In this document: positions 32,476 to 43,205 of the stretch, piece after piece
How the letters are laid out: each line of letters opens with the position of its first letter
How positions within the stretch are numbered: the stretch's first letter is position 1
Assembly (NCBI RefSeq): GCF_004337985.1
Contig: NC_043744.1
Location: forward strand, 5,427,316-5,491,315
Source: Pyricularia pennisetigena
Lineage: Eukaryota > Ascomycota > Sordariomycetes > Magnaporthales > Pyriculariaceae
Length of the DNA stretch: 64,000 nt
Direction: 5' to 3'
Made by a program: the position numbers and the translations under genes
The notes under the pieces: generated by a model
What the model saw: only the letters and a program-made list of their open reading frames with translations
The model's database searches: none
What the model was told of the DNA's origin: nothing

Positions 32476-33560
32476 CTAGCAGTGATACCCTACTCCAACA
32501 TTCTTGACAATGACATCCACCTGTACGCCGGGGTGGTGGCGCGTTCCTCCGATGGACCACCACTCTCCATAGTCCCAGAGCGAATCGCAGTTGTGCAGGA
32601 GAGCATTCGCCGCGTGGGCAATCCAGGAGAAGCCGGTGGGTGTGGTCCAGCTCGAGTTGCCCTATCATTTCCCGGGTTTGTTGTCAGCCATCCTTGCTTC
32701 CATGTTTCTCTATTTGTTACTTCTCTCCTTGGAGGAAACAAAAAGCCTACCAAGTTGCACCAAGAAATCCCACTGTTGTGCAGACACGCAACCCTCTGAC
32801 ACTCGCCGGGCAGGATGGTGGCGGGACCGGGCACCTTCATGAGGTAGTCGATGTTGCGCCTCGTGTAGGGTATGTCGGCCTGGTACCGGTGGCAGAGGCA
32901 CTCGGACCAGTCGCCGTCGCCCTCGGCCGGCTTGTTCTGCTCGGGCCAATCGTAGCCGTACTCGTAGCCCCTGTGCATGCACAGCATCCAGTCCGGCGGC
33001 TTGGGACACCCGTGGCACCCGCTCCTGCTGTAGTCGTGCTTGTCTTCCTTTTGCCGCTTGTCGAGCATGGTGGTCGCGTTTGAGCGGGGAGTTTCGACGA
33101 CGGCGGGGCTGGTGATGGAGGCGACGTTCGTGGCCTCCAAGCCGGCGCGTCGATCCGCCAACTGCCGCGCATAAAAATCGGTCTCGTAGTTTGGGTTGAG
33201 CCGCAGCATCTCGGTCCAGACTTTTTGTGCCGTACCGTTGAGCTTGATGTGCTCGCCGGGTCGGATCTCGACTTCGAATCGGGGCTCTGTCAAGACGAAC
33301 CCGGGAGGTGGGAAGACCTATAGACGAAAGGAAGCGGGTGCTGGCTGTTAGCTTGAGTACCTAGATAGATTAAAAAGGACGATTGGCTAAAGACGTCACT
33401 GTAGATAATCCATGGGTAGTGAGTTGTGTATGTACTGCTGTGTGAAACAGGGAATTGGAGCATCTCAACTCACGTCATCTTCGGCTGGTATGACTGGCGA
33501 TGCGAGGATTGTGGGAATCAGGCCTGCAAAAAGAAGAAAGGAGAAAGAATGAAAATACAT
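32476..33560 (-). CDS. Secreted eight-cysteine protein of unknown function
   Basis: Minus-strand exons 33560-33474, 33317-32793 and 32661-32476 give 265 residues. The first exon is a clear signal peptide (MYFHSFSFLLFAGLIPTILA, then SPVIPAEDD). The body starts VFPPGFVLTEPRFEVEIRPG and contains a Cys-rich middle (GCHGCPKPPDWMLCMHRGYE, WSECLCHRYQ) and a C-terminal domain with NSSWTTPTGFSWIAHAANAL, LWDYGEWWSIGG and KNVGVGYHC. I count eight cysteines after the signal peptide, enough for four disulfides. The second intron uses donor GTTGCG at 32792, chosen because it alone keeps phase with the well-formed last exon; the stronger-looking GTGTCA five codons earlier does not. No family recognised; it could be an apoplastic or effector-like protein. 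Neighbours are the broken kinase and cellobiose dehydrogenase. Confidence 0.7.
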
Positions 33561-34323
33561 GCTGTTTTGACTGGTGAGTATCAAGATTCCGTAAAGTGTG
33601 ATGCTTGGGGGTTTTTATTAATTAACTTGTGATCTTTAGCCTAGCACCAGAAAAGAAACATGCTTTGCAAAGCTAGAGTAACCCAAAGGTCTAACGGTCT
33701 TAAATCATAAATAAATAGATGAGGTGTCACTTACCTCTAGTCTAGAGAGCATCTCATGACTTTCTTTTGGCTGATGGGCCTCAGGCCTGATATGCATTTG
33801 TTGTCCCCCTACTCCCATCCTGCCTACGGTCAAAGTTGCGTCATCATCGAAACCATTGCCATTAGCAAAGAAAATTGGGCACAACCTTTTTCATGGCACT
33901 TGCTACACAAGTTGACAGGGTCAAATTCGCCAGCATGTACGTACAGAACGAAGGTGCCGCAGGGGAAGGTAAAACCTACATACCTAATGCAGGGGCACAA
34001 ACAAAAGCTATCGACTCGCCGGATGCGATGGCCATTGCTGTCGCCGACACATACCATTTTTAAGCATGAAGTATAAAAAATCTGGACAACAACGGCACTA
34101 AATGACATAATTCATAATAATTCTGCTTTTTTTTGTCATATCTTATGTATTTACAAAGGACGCCCCTTTCGAGCTTTTGTATGCTTTTTTTGGGGGGAAT
34201 GTAGCCAATGTGATTTCCCCCAACTTGATATACAATCTTCCAAGAAGTTTAAAGCATGCTCGACAATGTCTCCCTTTCCAAACCGGTCGACAAAGTGTGG
34301 GTTCAGCCGCCAGCCATCCCGGG
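33561..34323. other. Intergenic, about 760 bp
   Basis: Upstream of the secreted protein gene and downstream of cdh. A minus-strand stretch around 34060-33840 reads CXXC-containing peptide (LCLCPCIRYVGFTFPCGTF, LCSKCHEKGCAQ) but has no credible gene boundaries. Otherwise AT-rich. Confidence 0.4.
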
Positions 34324-37206
34324 CTACTGGCTCAGCGCCATAATCTTGGTGGCAGCGTGCTCAGCGGCGATCACGATCATGGCAGACGGGTTGCTGGTCA
34401 CCATTCCCGGGAAGATGGAGGCGTCGACGACAAAGAGGTTATCGGTACCGTAGACCTTGGTGTTGGTGTCGATGACGGCCGTACCGCCCTTGCGACCGTC
34501 GTCGGTGCCGAGCTTGGTGGTACCTGTTGGAGTGCAAAAAGCTTGTTAGCATGGCTTCGGACGTCTTTGAGGGGTGGCTAGACTCTGCTTACCCATCCAG
34601 TGGTTCGCCCTCCGCTGGGCAGGCGTCGTCAACAGCGAGTTGACATACGCCTCACTGGTTTGGTTCGAGTTCGGGACGTGCCAGGTCAGGTTCTGCACGC
34701 CGCGGAGGGAGGAGCGGACATTTTCGAGCGACTGGATCACGGCCAGGCGGTCATTCTCGTCGCGCAGGTACGGCGGCGTCACGACACGCGTGTCCAGCCT
34801 GCTGGTGATGGACATGCGCCCTCTGCTGGTCAGACCGCGGCCGAGATACATGCTCATGGTCATGGACGTGTTTGTCGTGCCCTCAACGCGGGCGGTCCAC
34901 TGGAACTGCCTGACGATGCCATCGGCGCCCTTGATCTCTTCCCAGAACAGCGGGCCAATGTTGGGCGCCGCCTGCGCCAGGATACCCGTGCGGCTGCTTA
35001 GGTATTTCTGTTCGTCGGACAGGACCGGGTGGTCCCACGCCGCGTAAAAGTCGTAGAAAACGACATCTGGGTGGTCTACAATGGTGTCGGTGTTGGCGTG
35101 GTCAACAAGGTTGTAGCCCACGGGGAGGTTGATCCATTCCGACTCGCCGATCATGGATGCGCCGTCAGACGCAGACGCCTTGACTGTGGCCAGGGAGTCG
35201 GCTGGACCGATGCCGCTGCGGAAGAGTACCTTTGCGGTACCAAAGACGCCAGCTGACAGGATAACACGACCCGTGCTTGCTGTTACGTTGACGACTCCCG
35301 CATAGCCGTGACCAGTTGCGGGGTTACCCTCGATTTCGACACCCGTAATGCGTCCACCGGAGCGTACCAGCCTCTTGACACTTGTGTCGGTGATAAGGCG
35401 GAAATTGCGGCGTTCGGCAGCAGTCTTGAGGTAGGTTGCCAGGGGGCCACCGCGTTCGCCGCCGGAGAACATAAAGGTCGAGTGGCCAAATGTCCGGTTC
35501 TTGCGCTCAGGCGACGAGTTGGGTTCGTCGATTCGCGACCACCCCGCTGAGCTGAGACCCGAGGACAGGACATTGAAGCCTTGATCATAGTAAATCCTGC
35601 CGTCTTGTGAGGGTCTTGTGGTCCCTGGAATACGGGAGAAGACACGGTCTGTGGCCTGGCGAGTGTCGCTGGATTTCCAGCCAGTGGGGAAGTTCTCGTC
35701 CCAATCGAGAGGGTGAGGCTATTCAGGCCTTGCTGTCAGCTTGTCTATTGACTAATGACTGCAAAAAGTGGCAGAGAAGTCGAAGATTATATTGGCCTTA
35801 CCTTCCACCACAAGCCGGCATTCACGGCAACGCCACCTCCCAGCACACAACCAGCCATCTGGTCCATGTCCGTGCATGCAACACCAGCAGAGTCGGCCCA
35901 GATTTGGTTGCAGAGACCGGGAACATCGAATCTGGTCAGGTTGGTTTTGTTGAGCCAGTCAGGGCGCATGGTACCACCCCAGTAGCCTGTCGATGGTGGT
36001 CCCTTCTCAATCAGCAAAACGCTGTGACCCTTCTCGCTCAGCTTGTCGGCAACCGTGATTCCGCCCGCACCGGCTCCGACCACAATATAGTCAAACTTCT
36101 CGGCTGGTGCGGGAGTAAAGCTAGCGGCAGGTGCCGAGGTGGTAGTCGTGGCCGGAGCTGTTGCCCCTGTGGTTGTTGCTGGAGCTGAAGTCATGGTGGC
36201 TGCTGTGGTTCTGCGATTTTCATACATGGTGTCAGTGACCTTTGCGGCGTATGAGAAGGGAAAAGCGTAGACAGCAGATCAGGTGTAACACAGTTGAAGT
36301 AGAAGAAAAGTAGAACACAATGTGTACTCACGTTGGAGAGCTAGCATCGCAGTTGCCCGAAACAGTCTTAGTCGCCAGCCCAGCCCACTGGCTGTACTCG
36401 CTCCTCGCCAAACCCTTCAACACTGCGCCGTACTGGCCAAACCCGGTGTCGTGGAACCCGTGGACGATCTTGTCCGGGCAGCTTGGGTTGGTTGGCGTGT
36501 CGGAGCCAGACGCGCGGCCCAGCACCAAGTGGCCCTGGCTGGTCGACGCCTTTCCGGCATCACCATCCTGTTCCCAGGCCAAGCAGCCCTGGCAGCGGTA
36601 GGTGACCTCGTAGTAGTCATCGGTGATCTTTGACGAAATCTGCGTGAGCGTGGCGTTGCCCTTGTAGACGCCGGGAAAGTCGTAACCCGTGACGTAGCGG
36701 AAGCTGGTCAGCACCTGGTCGCCGTGCGGCCAGGCCACGAGCAGCAGGGCGCCGATCATCTGCCCCGACTCGCCATGTGAAAGTCCGCACCAGCCGCCCT
36801 CTCCTTTCTTGCTTTTGCCGCAGCGCTAGTTGGTTTGAATTCATTCTTTATGTTAGTTGCGTGGCTACTTGTGGGGGGATGACGAAGCTATCAAGTCTCA
36901 GAATGGGCGGTATATGCTTACAAGGAGACCGATATACTCGGTTGAGTCTGTCGTCAAGGCATTCTCGGGCAGAGCCAGGCCAAACTCAAAGGGAGCTTGG
37001 GAGCCACCAGCGGCAGCGGACCAGGTACCAAAGGTGATTCCGGACTCGTGCTTAACCATTGTGGGTTCTTGGGCAAGGCATGGTTGCGCAGCTTGCATCC
37101 CATGTCAGCTCATGTTTGGCCAGCGAGATAGTGTGTGCAGCATGTATCTGGACTTACATAGCGCAGCCACCGCAAGGGTGGCGATTCGGCCACTTCTGAT
37201 CTTCAT
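34324..37206 (-). CDS. cdh: Cellobiose dehydrogenase (AA8 cytochrome + AA3_1 GMC flavodehydrogenase), no CBM1
   Basis: Extracellular flavocytochrome that oxidises cellobiose and passes electrons through its haem b domain to acceptors such as AA9 monooxygenases. Minus-strand exons 37206-37158, 37091-36922, 36825-36332, 36210-35802, 35718-34593 and 34523-34324 join in phase to 815 residues. Order: signal peptide (MKIRSGRIATLAVAALSAQP), cytochrome domain to about residue 237 (ITFGTWSAAAGGSQAPFEFG, GWCGLSHGESGQMIGALLLV, KIVHGFHDTGFGQYGAV), a Thr/Ala/Pro linker (~238-275), then the FAD domain with EKFDYIVVGAGAGGITVADK, AGCVLGGGVAVNAGLWWK, GRVILSAGVFGTAKVLFRSG, RANHWMGTTKLGTDD (active-site His region) and NLFVVDASIFPGMVTSNPSA. 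The protein ends at MALSQ without a cellulose-binding module, as in the CBM-less class of ascomycete enzymes. The AA9 gene lies 6 kb away. Confidence 0.94.
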
Positions 37207-38280
37207 GTTGCGCTATGTGAATGGCACGCAAAAGTACCAGAAGAACAGCTACCATGAAATTTTGGCCAAAGATCTACCTCAAATCAACAGTCGGAAAGAA
37301 CGAGCGGCGAACAGTCGAGATAAGATCCAGTTCGTGGACGGAAGGGGAAAGACAGAAAGTCCGCGTGGAATCAGATCAAGACAAGGGCGGGCGACCAATG
37401 GCCACTATATGCAGTCCAGAGGCTCATATTATGGAAGTCCAAACTATGTTTAGGAAAATGAGCCGGGTCCCGAGGCCGCGGGTCGTAAGGCACTCTATAA
37501 TCACCCCAAATAAACTCGCGATGTGCCATTCCGCCTCGGACACAGACTCCGAGAATCTGGAAGATTAAGTCAGAACAAAAAAAAGGGGCCAGGGTTCCCG
37601 CAGCTTCCCAATGAGGGATTTCGATCCCCTTCTGTGGCAGTCAGACGACTGCTCTGTCGGCAAATCCGGGGCGTGGAACAAAGGCAGATCCCAGACGACA
37701 GAGAAGAAGATTAGCACAGCCAGGCAAGTCGCCACTGGAATTGCTGGAATAGCTCATGGGGTATCGCATAGAGGCAGGCGGGGACGAGAGATTTAGGCTG
37801 CAATATCGAGCTATAGCTAATCGTTTGCCAGGGTTTTGTGAACCCTCCGGGCCCACCGAGGTAATGAATGGGATGACAGGCCTCTCGCGGTTGCTTGCTG
37901 GGACGAAAGGGCGGAGCCTCTGTTTCTTTTCCAGTCTGACAGAGGCAAGGGTGTGTTCTGTCTCACAATACCGGTAGACTATGTAAGCCAAGATGAGAAC
38001 GGGAAAAGGGTTCCTGGAGGAATATGTGGGTAAAAACAAGGCTACGGGGAATTTAGAGCGGGGCGAAATTGGCCTTGCTGTTGGCGATAGCTTGATATAA
38101 ATTAGCTCTTTCTGCGGCTCCCATTGTCGCTTTCGGTTCTATATCCCGGCTGTTCCGACCTGTCGAGGGCGGGTAAGAAGCATGCTCGGCAGAAAAGCAG
38201 TCTTGCCTTGGCCATGTCTGACTCTGGCGACCAAATCTCAAGCTGGAGGTCAAGTGGAAAGGCGGACCTGCTTCGAGGGG

Positions 38281-38315
<35 letters not shown>

Positions 38316-39564
38316 AGGAGGGGGGGGATTCAGACCAACGAAGCGAGTCTTGTCTTCCGGGTACCTACAGGTGCACCGCCAAGGTCACGCAGGCCCAGGT
38401 TGGCGGTGCCCCAGAAAGGTTTGAGATTCAGATTGGTATTTTCAATGGGTGACGGGACCCAAGACGGTATGGCACCCCGGATGTGCCGAAGCTTGCAAAA
38501 GATCTCCATGGATTCAGATCCCGGTCTTGGCGGGGGAGCATTTAGCATTTTGGGGCAAGTGGGGTTAATCTACCGCTGACAGCAGAGCATTCTTTCCTAA
38601 CAGGGGCCACGGCTAAATTCGACAGCAATGTGGACAATGTTGCGACTTGATGAAATCGGGAAGGCAATTCGTCTGCTGTCAAGAAATCTCAAGGAAATTT
38701 TGTTTTGCTGGCCAGTAACAGGTAGTCACTCTGCTCCTTATTTCTTATTCACTTTTTCTACATGTTCGACCATCACCCATTTAGCCACAATCATCACGAA
38801 ATATTCATGACCCAAATCTCGACCCATCTCACTCAATTGCCACTCTTAAGATTATATTGACCTGCAATCCAAAAAGGCGGATGTTGCTATATTGGCGATG
38901 CTGTATGATGCAGTTCGCTAATGCCGCATTGTTTCACGAATGTGCGGTTTCTCTCGCCAGTCATCCGAGACGGAGGCTTCGCTTCCGTTACCCCAACTGG
39001 TGGCTCCGATGATCCATTGGTCGCGGGTGGAAATTGAAGTCGAGATTTTGCCACGTGCCTCCTTAATTGACACTGATCAATTCGGTATCATGTTCGTAGT
39101 CGTGTTCAAGGCAGTCTACGGAAAAGAATGTGGGATTCTTAGCCGACTCAAAGCATCTTAACCCTAACCCAAGATTCAGGGGGTGACCCCTTAGAACTTT
39201 TACTGGTGTCCGGTAAGCCCTGTTTTTGTGAAGGTTTTCTAGCTTCATATCTACCAGTTAACGTCGCCAAGAATTTTTGCTCGAAATTATTTTAGATTTT
39301 TCTCAAAGTAAGGATCTAATGTGGATGGAATGGATGTGCGAAACTCTCTAACCACACAATACCCGGTCATGGACGTTGTATCTGCGATATTACGGCTGGC
39401 CCATCGAGAGAATGATATTCTTGATATTTTTCAAGTATGCGACCTCTAACTCCGGCTCCTGTGGGACGAGGTGTCCTTTCCAATGGGTCTTGCTGTTCAG
39501 TCCGGATTGGATGGTGAATCGGCCTACGCATGGCTGCGTGGGCCGCCCCAAGTCGGCTTGTGGG
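37207..39564. other. Gene-poor region, 2.36 kb
   Basis: Upstream of cdh. It contains an uninterrupted A run of about 33 at 38281-38313 followed by a G run, and a degenerate tRNA-like stretch at about 37605-37680 (minus). AT content rises from about 38.6 kb. Two TAACCC-like units occur near 39161-39171. No credible coding frame was seen on either strand. Confidence 0.5.
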
Positions 39565-39945
39565 TCATGTCCTTGGAGACGATGCCCTTTCCGACTGCTT
39601 GGTCAGTTTGATGGGCCTTCTGGATCCAGTCCACCCAGTGGATGCATCTCCGTATCTGACATGGGATGGACTACTTCCTTGATATGTTTTTTGAAATTTC
39701 TCGTGATCGGTGAAAGTCTTTCCGCATCCCGGGCAAGATATGCGAACGCGACGCTCTAGTCTTGAAAAACTGGTTGCATCGCCGGCCCCAGTGCGAGCTT
39801 CCAACTTTGAAATCTGGGGATTTGCGGAACCATTAAGTTCAACGGCCCGAATTCCCAAGCTATGGCTGTTTGACGAGGCCACTGGGGAAGCCATTGTCCC
39901 AAAGGTTAAAAAGGCGAGGAGTTGAACGACTTGTTTGATTTTTAT
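39565..39945 (-). pseudogene. Decayed paralogue of the secreted C2H2-finger protein at 41039
   Basis: The minus-strand frame parallels the protein at 41039-41326: a hydrophobic leader (QVVQLLAFLTFGTMASPVAS), a Ser/Asn/Ala-rich middle, the dibasic motif SRLERR, then a finger start CPGCGKTFTDHEKF. Two losses are visible. The codon aligned with the start Met of the paralogue is ATA (39945-39943), and the C-terminal half of the finger lacks the expected His spacing, running instead into an unrelated tail (HVRYGDASTGWTGSRRPIKL). An ATG farther upstream in the same open frame (about 40158) would add a non-signal N terminus, and a spliced start is possible because an acceptor-like TTTCAG lies just upstream. 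I therefore call it a probable pseudogene. Confidence 0.55.
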
Positions 39946-41038
39946 TTTTGTGGCGAGGCTCCCGCTGAAATATGAGAAAGGATAAAAAACAAGCTCGATG
40001 CACGAGAACAGGAACGAGCTCTGAAGGTCACAAGGTTGGTTTTTATAGTGAAAGTCGATGATGATAGCGATATCACGTAGCCCTTTATTTGTTTCTCTTT
40101 CATGGGTCCCCAAGGAAAGAAGAAATACGTATGTGCACAAAACTAGCAAAAGCATCATTAATTACGGCCTATTTCTCGACTCATGCTATTAGGTACGCAA
40201 AGAGAGAAATGGAAAGAGAAAATGCGACCAAAGAGTTGCAAGTCACTAGTCAGCGTAACACACAATTATGCAACGGCCTCCGCAAAGTCCGTATATACAC
40301 TATACTAGTAGCGTAGTCCTTGCGACCAGCATGAAGCAGTATATGCGTATTGTGTCAGTGAGGACCCCGTTAGATATTGCGCTTAGCTTCATGTATGTGG
40401 TGGACTAGCGGCTAGACAACTGTAAAGTACATGCAATCATTGTTGAAAATGAGGGGAAAGAGTCGTGATTTTATTATGATTTAGCAGAGGAATTTGAAGT
40501 GGGCCAAACGGAGCACGCCCGATGGAACGGGGTCGTTTTGTTTGTCTTGTTAATCGAGTGAAATTTTATATCCAACCTGTTGCGTATGGATTATGAGAAA
40601 AGAGACCGAGCTATAAAAATAAACCAACAGGTGGATATATGTCTTGTTTAATAACCAGAGGTTATGCACGAGACATTAACAAAACGCAATGTCAATAATT
40701 AATTAATACATTATTTTGACTACAAATCGTTACATACGACGATCCACTGTAATATGATAGTATTAATGCCGCAAAAATGTAGGAAAACAAGAGATAAATA
40801 CATACAATTTTGTGTATATAAAGGACGTACAAGGTTGTTGATTTGATGCATCTTAGCTTAAAGTTATCGACCATAGAATTACAAATATTGCAGCCTTTCA
40901 ATCCTACCTTATACATCTTTAGCTTTTGCACTTTAAAACTATTCCTTTACTCAATTTCCACCCCCGCCTTCCCATATAAATTCTCTTACTATTCCCCCCC
41001 CTTTTTTTTTTCTTCTCATCTTCTGCGTCACGTTTAAA
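39946..41038. other. Divergent AT-rich intergenic region, 1.1 kb
   Basis: Separates the two C2H2-finger copies, which point away from each other. Strongly AT-rich at 40560-40930. No other gene was recognised. Confidence 0.5.
40975..40980 (+). promoter_or_regulatory. TATA box of the secreted C2H2-finger gene
   Basis: TATAAA within CCATATAAAT, 64 bp before the start codon at 41039, followed by a pyrimidine-rich stretch (C and T runs at 40996-41015) typical of strong fungal promoters. Confidence 0.5.
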
Positions 41039-41326
41039 ATGCGAGCCACAACGGTCCTTCAGATTATAGCATTTTTGGCTGTTGGAGGTGCGGCCGCTCC
41101 CATCGAATTGGTTCCAACCCGGACAGTCGGCTCCCCGGCCGTCAACCCTAATGATCCCGCCAGCAACGTAGGCCTGAAGGCCGGCGATAACAGTGCTGCC
41201 GGCGCTGGCGCAAAACTCGAGCGCAGGCGGTATTATTGCCCGAATATATTATGCGGCAAGGAATTCAAAACTCAAGCTGCGCTTGATCATCATGTAGCAC
41301 ACACGGTGCACCCCGCAAACGTGTAG
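41039..41326 (+). CDS. Small secreted C2H2-finger protein with dibasic processing site
   Basis: Single exon, 95 residues. Signal peptide MRATTVLQIIAFLAVGGAAA is followed by a ~45-residue Pro/Asn/Ala/Gly-rich propeptide-like segment. The dibasic site AKLERR, a Kex2-type cleavage motif, precedes a mature part of about 32 residues with one zinc-finger-like pattern: CPNILCGKEF (Cys-x4-Cys) and LDHHVAHTVH (clustered His), fitting C-x4-C-x12-H-x5-H. The rest of the protein has no Cys, so the finger cannot form intramolecular disulfides with other cysteines and metal binding is plausible. Secreted C2H2 proteins that enter host nuclei are known in blast fungus (MoHTR1, MoHTR2); any functional link here is inference. 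A related broken copy lies 1.1 kb upstream. Confidence 0.75.
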   Translation: MRATTVLQIIAFLAVGGAAAPIELVPTRTVGSPAVNPNDPASNVGLKAGDNSAAGAGAKLERRRYYCPNILCGKEFKTQAALDHHVAHTVHPANV

Positions 41327-43205
41327 TCAGATCCTCCGCAACCTTCTCAACAAAACAATGCGCAGTGACAGAAACTGTAGTCATACAGGAAGGAAAACTT
41401 TCATGACTTTCGAAGATTTCGATATTGGAAGAGAAGGATATACTTTTTTATCACCGCCTTTTGTAAATAGATAGGCCTGCCTCAGGTACCTTATCTGCCA
41501 AGAAAAAGAGAGGAAAAAAAAAATACAGCAAGTCTACATCATAACTGGGCTCGTGGTACATTACGAGCAGTCATCAATCATCCTTTCGTTCTATAGGTTC
41601 CTAACTTCCCATCACCTCTAGTAAACATTTCCCCATTCGACTTTTTTCATAGTGCTCCTGATGGTCCGTCGTAAGAATGCTGACGATGGGAAATAATTTT
41701 ATTAGCTTTCAAATGCAGCCAATATCCAACAAGGCTATGTAGGGCGGGCTGCTTGTTTTGTTACAATGTTGTCTCAGCGCCTTGGAGTTGGACGCACCAG
41801 CGGGCGAACCACCCGAATTATCCTTCTCCTTTCACGCCACAACAATTTTCTCATTTCCGCCAATTATTTGGCAGCAAAGGGAGAAAACCTCTCGGCGCTG
41901 TAAAGTCTCAAAGAACGGGATCTCATATATCTCACTGGTTATGGTGGTATGTGATGTAGTGCGCTCCCGGGGCCATCTTGTTTCGGGCATTCTCTGTTAT
42001 CAACCCCAGAGCTATCACAAGCTAATAGATATATAATTCATAGAGAAATTTACGTCATCTCATATATCTCCCATCCGCAAAGCCTCACAGCCACGGCCCG
42101 CAAATTTTCGACGATAGCAAACAAGGCCGTGGTAGATCCGAACCAGGTCCAACGGCGACGTGGTGCGACCCTGTTCCCGTCTTGGCAAGGTTGGGCGACA
42201 CAACTTAACCGGCGGCTTCTCATTGGAGGGACATTCTTGATGACTGACAAAACAAGCAAAAAGCGGTAGTTGGGTTCCCGAGGGATGTGGGGGGGAAAAC
42301 ATTAATTGGGGTTCATAGTTGATTATAAGTCATGGGGGGGCTTAGTCCAGTGCATTTCCCAATGCGGATGGATTGTGTTCTCGACCAAACAAACGGTCAT
42401 CACCATCCGAGATGGCCAGGACCAGACAGGGCTTCGACTAGATTCAACAAACGGCCCGTCGAGCCATGCCAGGTCACGATTGATGTGGGGAATGCATGTA
42501 GTTTATATTAAAAACCAAACATGTCTGCGCCTATCACAACCTCGTTTCTCAGGTCTAACCAAGGTGGCGATCATCTTGGTATCCTTGATTCTTTTGTCGC
42601 AGTATTGATGGCTGATGCTTTTGGTTCTTGGAAAATTGGCTTCATGTCTCCATGAAACAAAGTGAGAGAAGGTTGGGATTCCAGACAAAATGATCATGGC
42701 AATCTTCTTATCTCTTTTCAAATTGATCAAAAATGAGTCCAGCAAGTGCTTGCAAATAAATCATGTGAAAAAAAAGAAAACACAAAAAAAGTGGCAAGTA
42801 CCGGCATCTCGGGGCCTAATGCATGCACAAGGCCATGTCAGCGGCGGTTGGTTCTCCGTTCTTACTTGGCACCTCATCATCTTCCCGATCATCCTGCCAT
42901 GAGCTACGGGAAGGCTCCCGAAGGTTTGCGGTGGCTGCAAAGATGATTGGCGCTCTCGCCTCTGAAGCGAGAAATATCCCTCATGATATATAAAGCAACC
43001 AAATCGAAACACCGCCAACTAACACATACCTTGTCGCATATTTAAAGCTGCCTTTTCGCCTGCCACCCATCCTATCCCGAGATCAGCTCTCATCCACCAT
43101 TCTCAACCCCCCCAACCTCCACTCTCCCTTTTGTTTTTTTGTGTTTTTTTTCTTCTTCTCAACCGCACCAAGCACACTCGGAACTACGCTTCCTCCCACT
43201 CAAAG
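41327..43205. other. Gene-poor region, 1.9 kb
   Basis: Between the C2H2-finger gene and the AA9 gene. No credible frame, tRNA or repeat was recognised. The last 200 bp form the AA9 promoter and a pyrimidine-rich 5' leader. Confidence 0.5.
42987..42994 (+). promoter_or_regulatory. TATA box candidate of the AA9 gene
   Basis: TATATAAA about 212 bp before the AA9 start codon. The interval downstream is C/T-rich, consistent with a long pyrimidine-rich leader. Confidence 0.35.

Noticed and set aside
33830..34108. Cys-rich minus-strand frame (CPC, CSKC, CAQ)
   Set aside because: Suggestive of a zinc-binding fragment, but start, stop and neighbours give no support; left as intergenic.
39158..39172. 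Two telomere-like TAACCC units
   Set aside because: Only two units; too short to be an interstitial telomere, and they may occur by chance.
42306..42608. 100-residue open frame on the plus strand
   Set aside because: AT-rich low-information frame without features.
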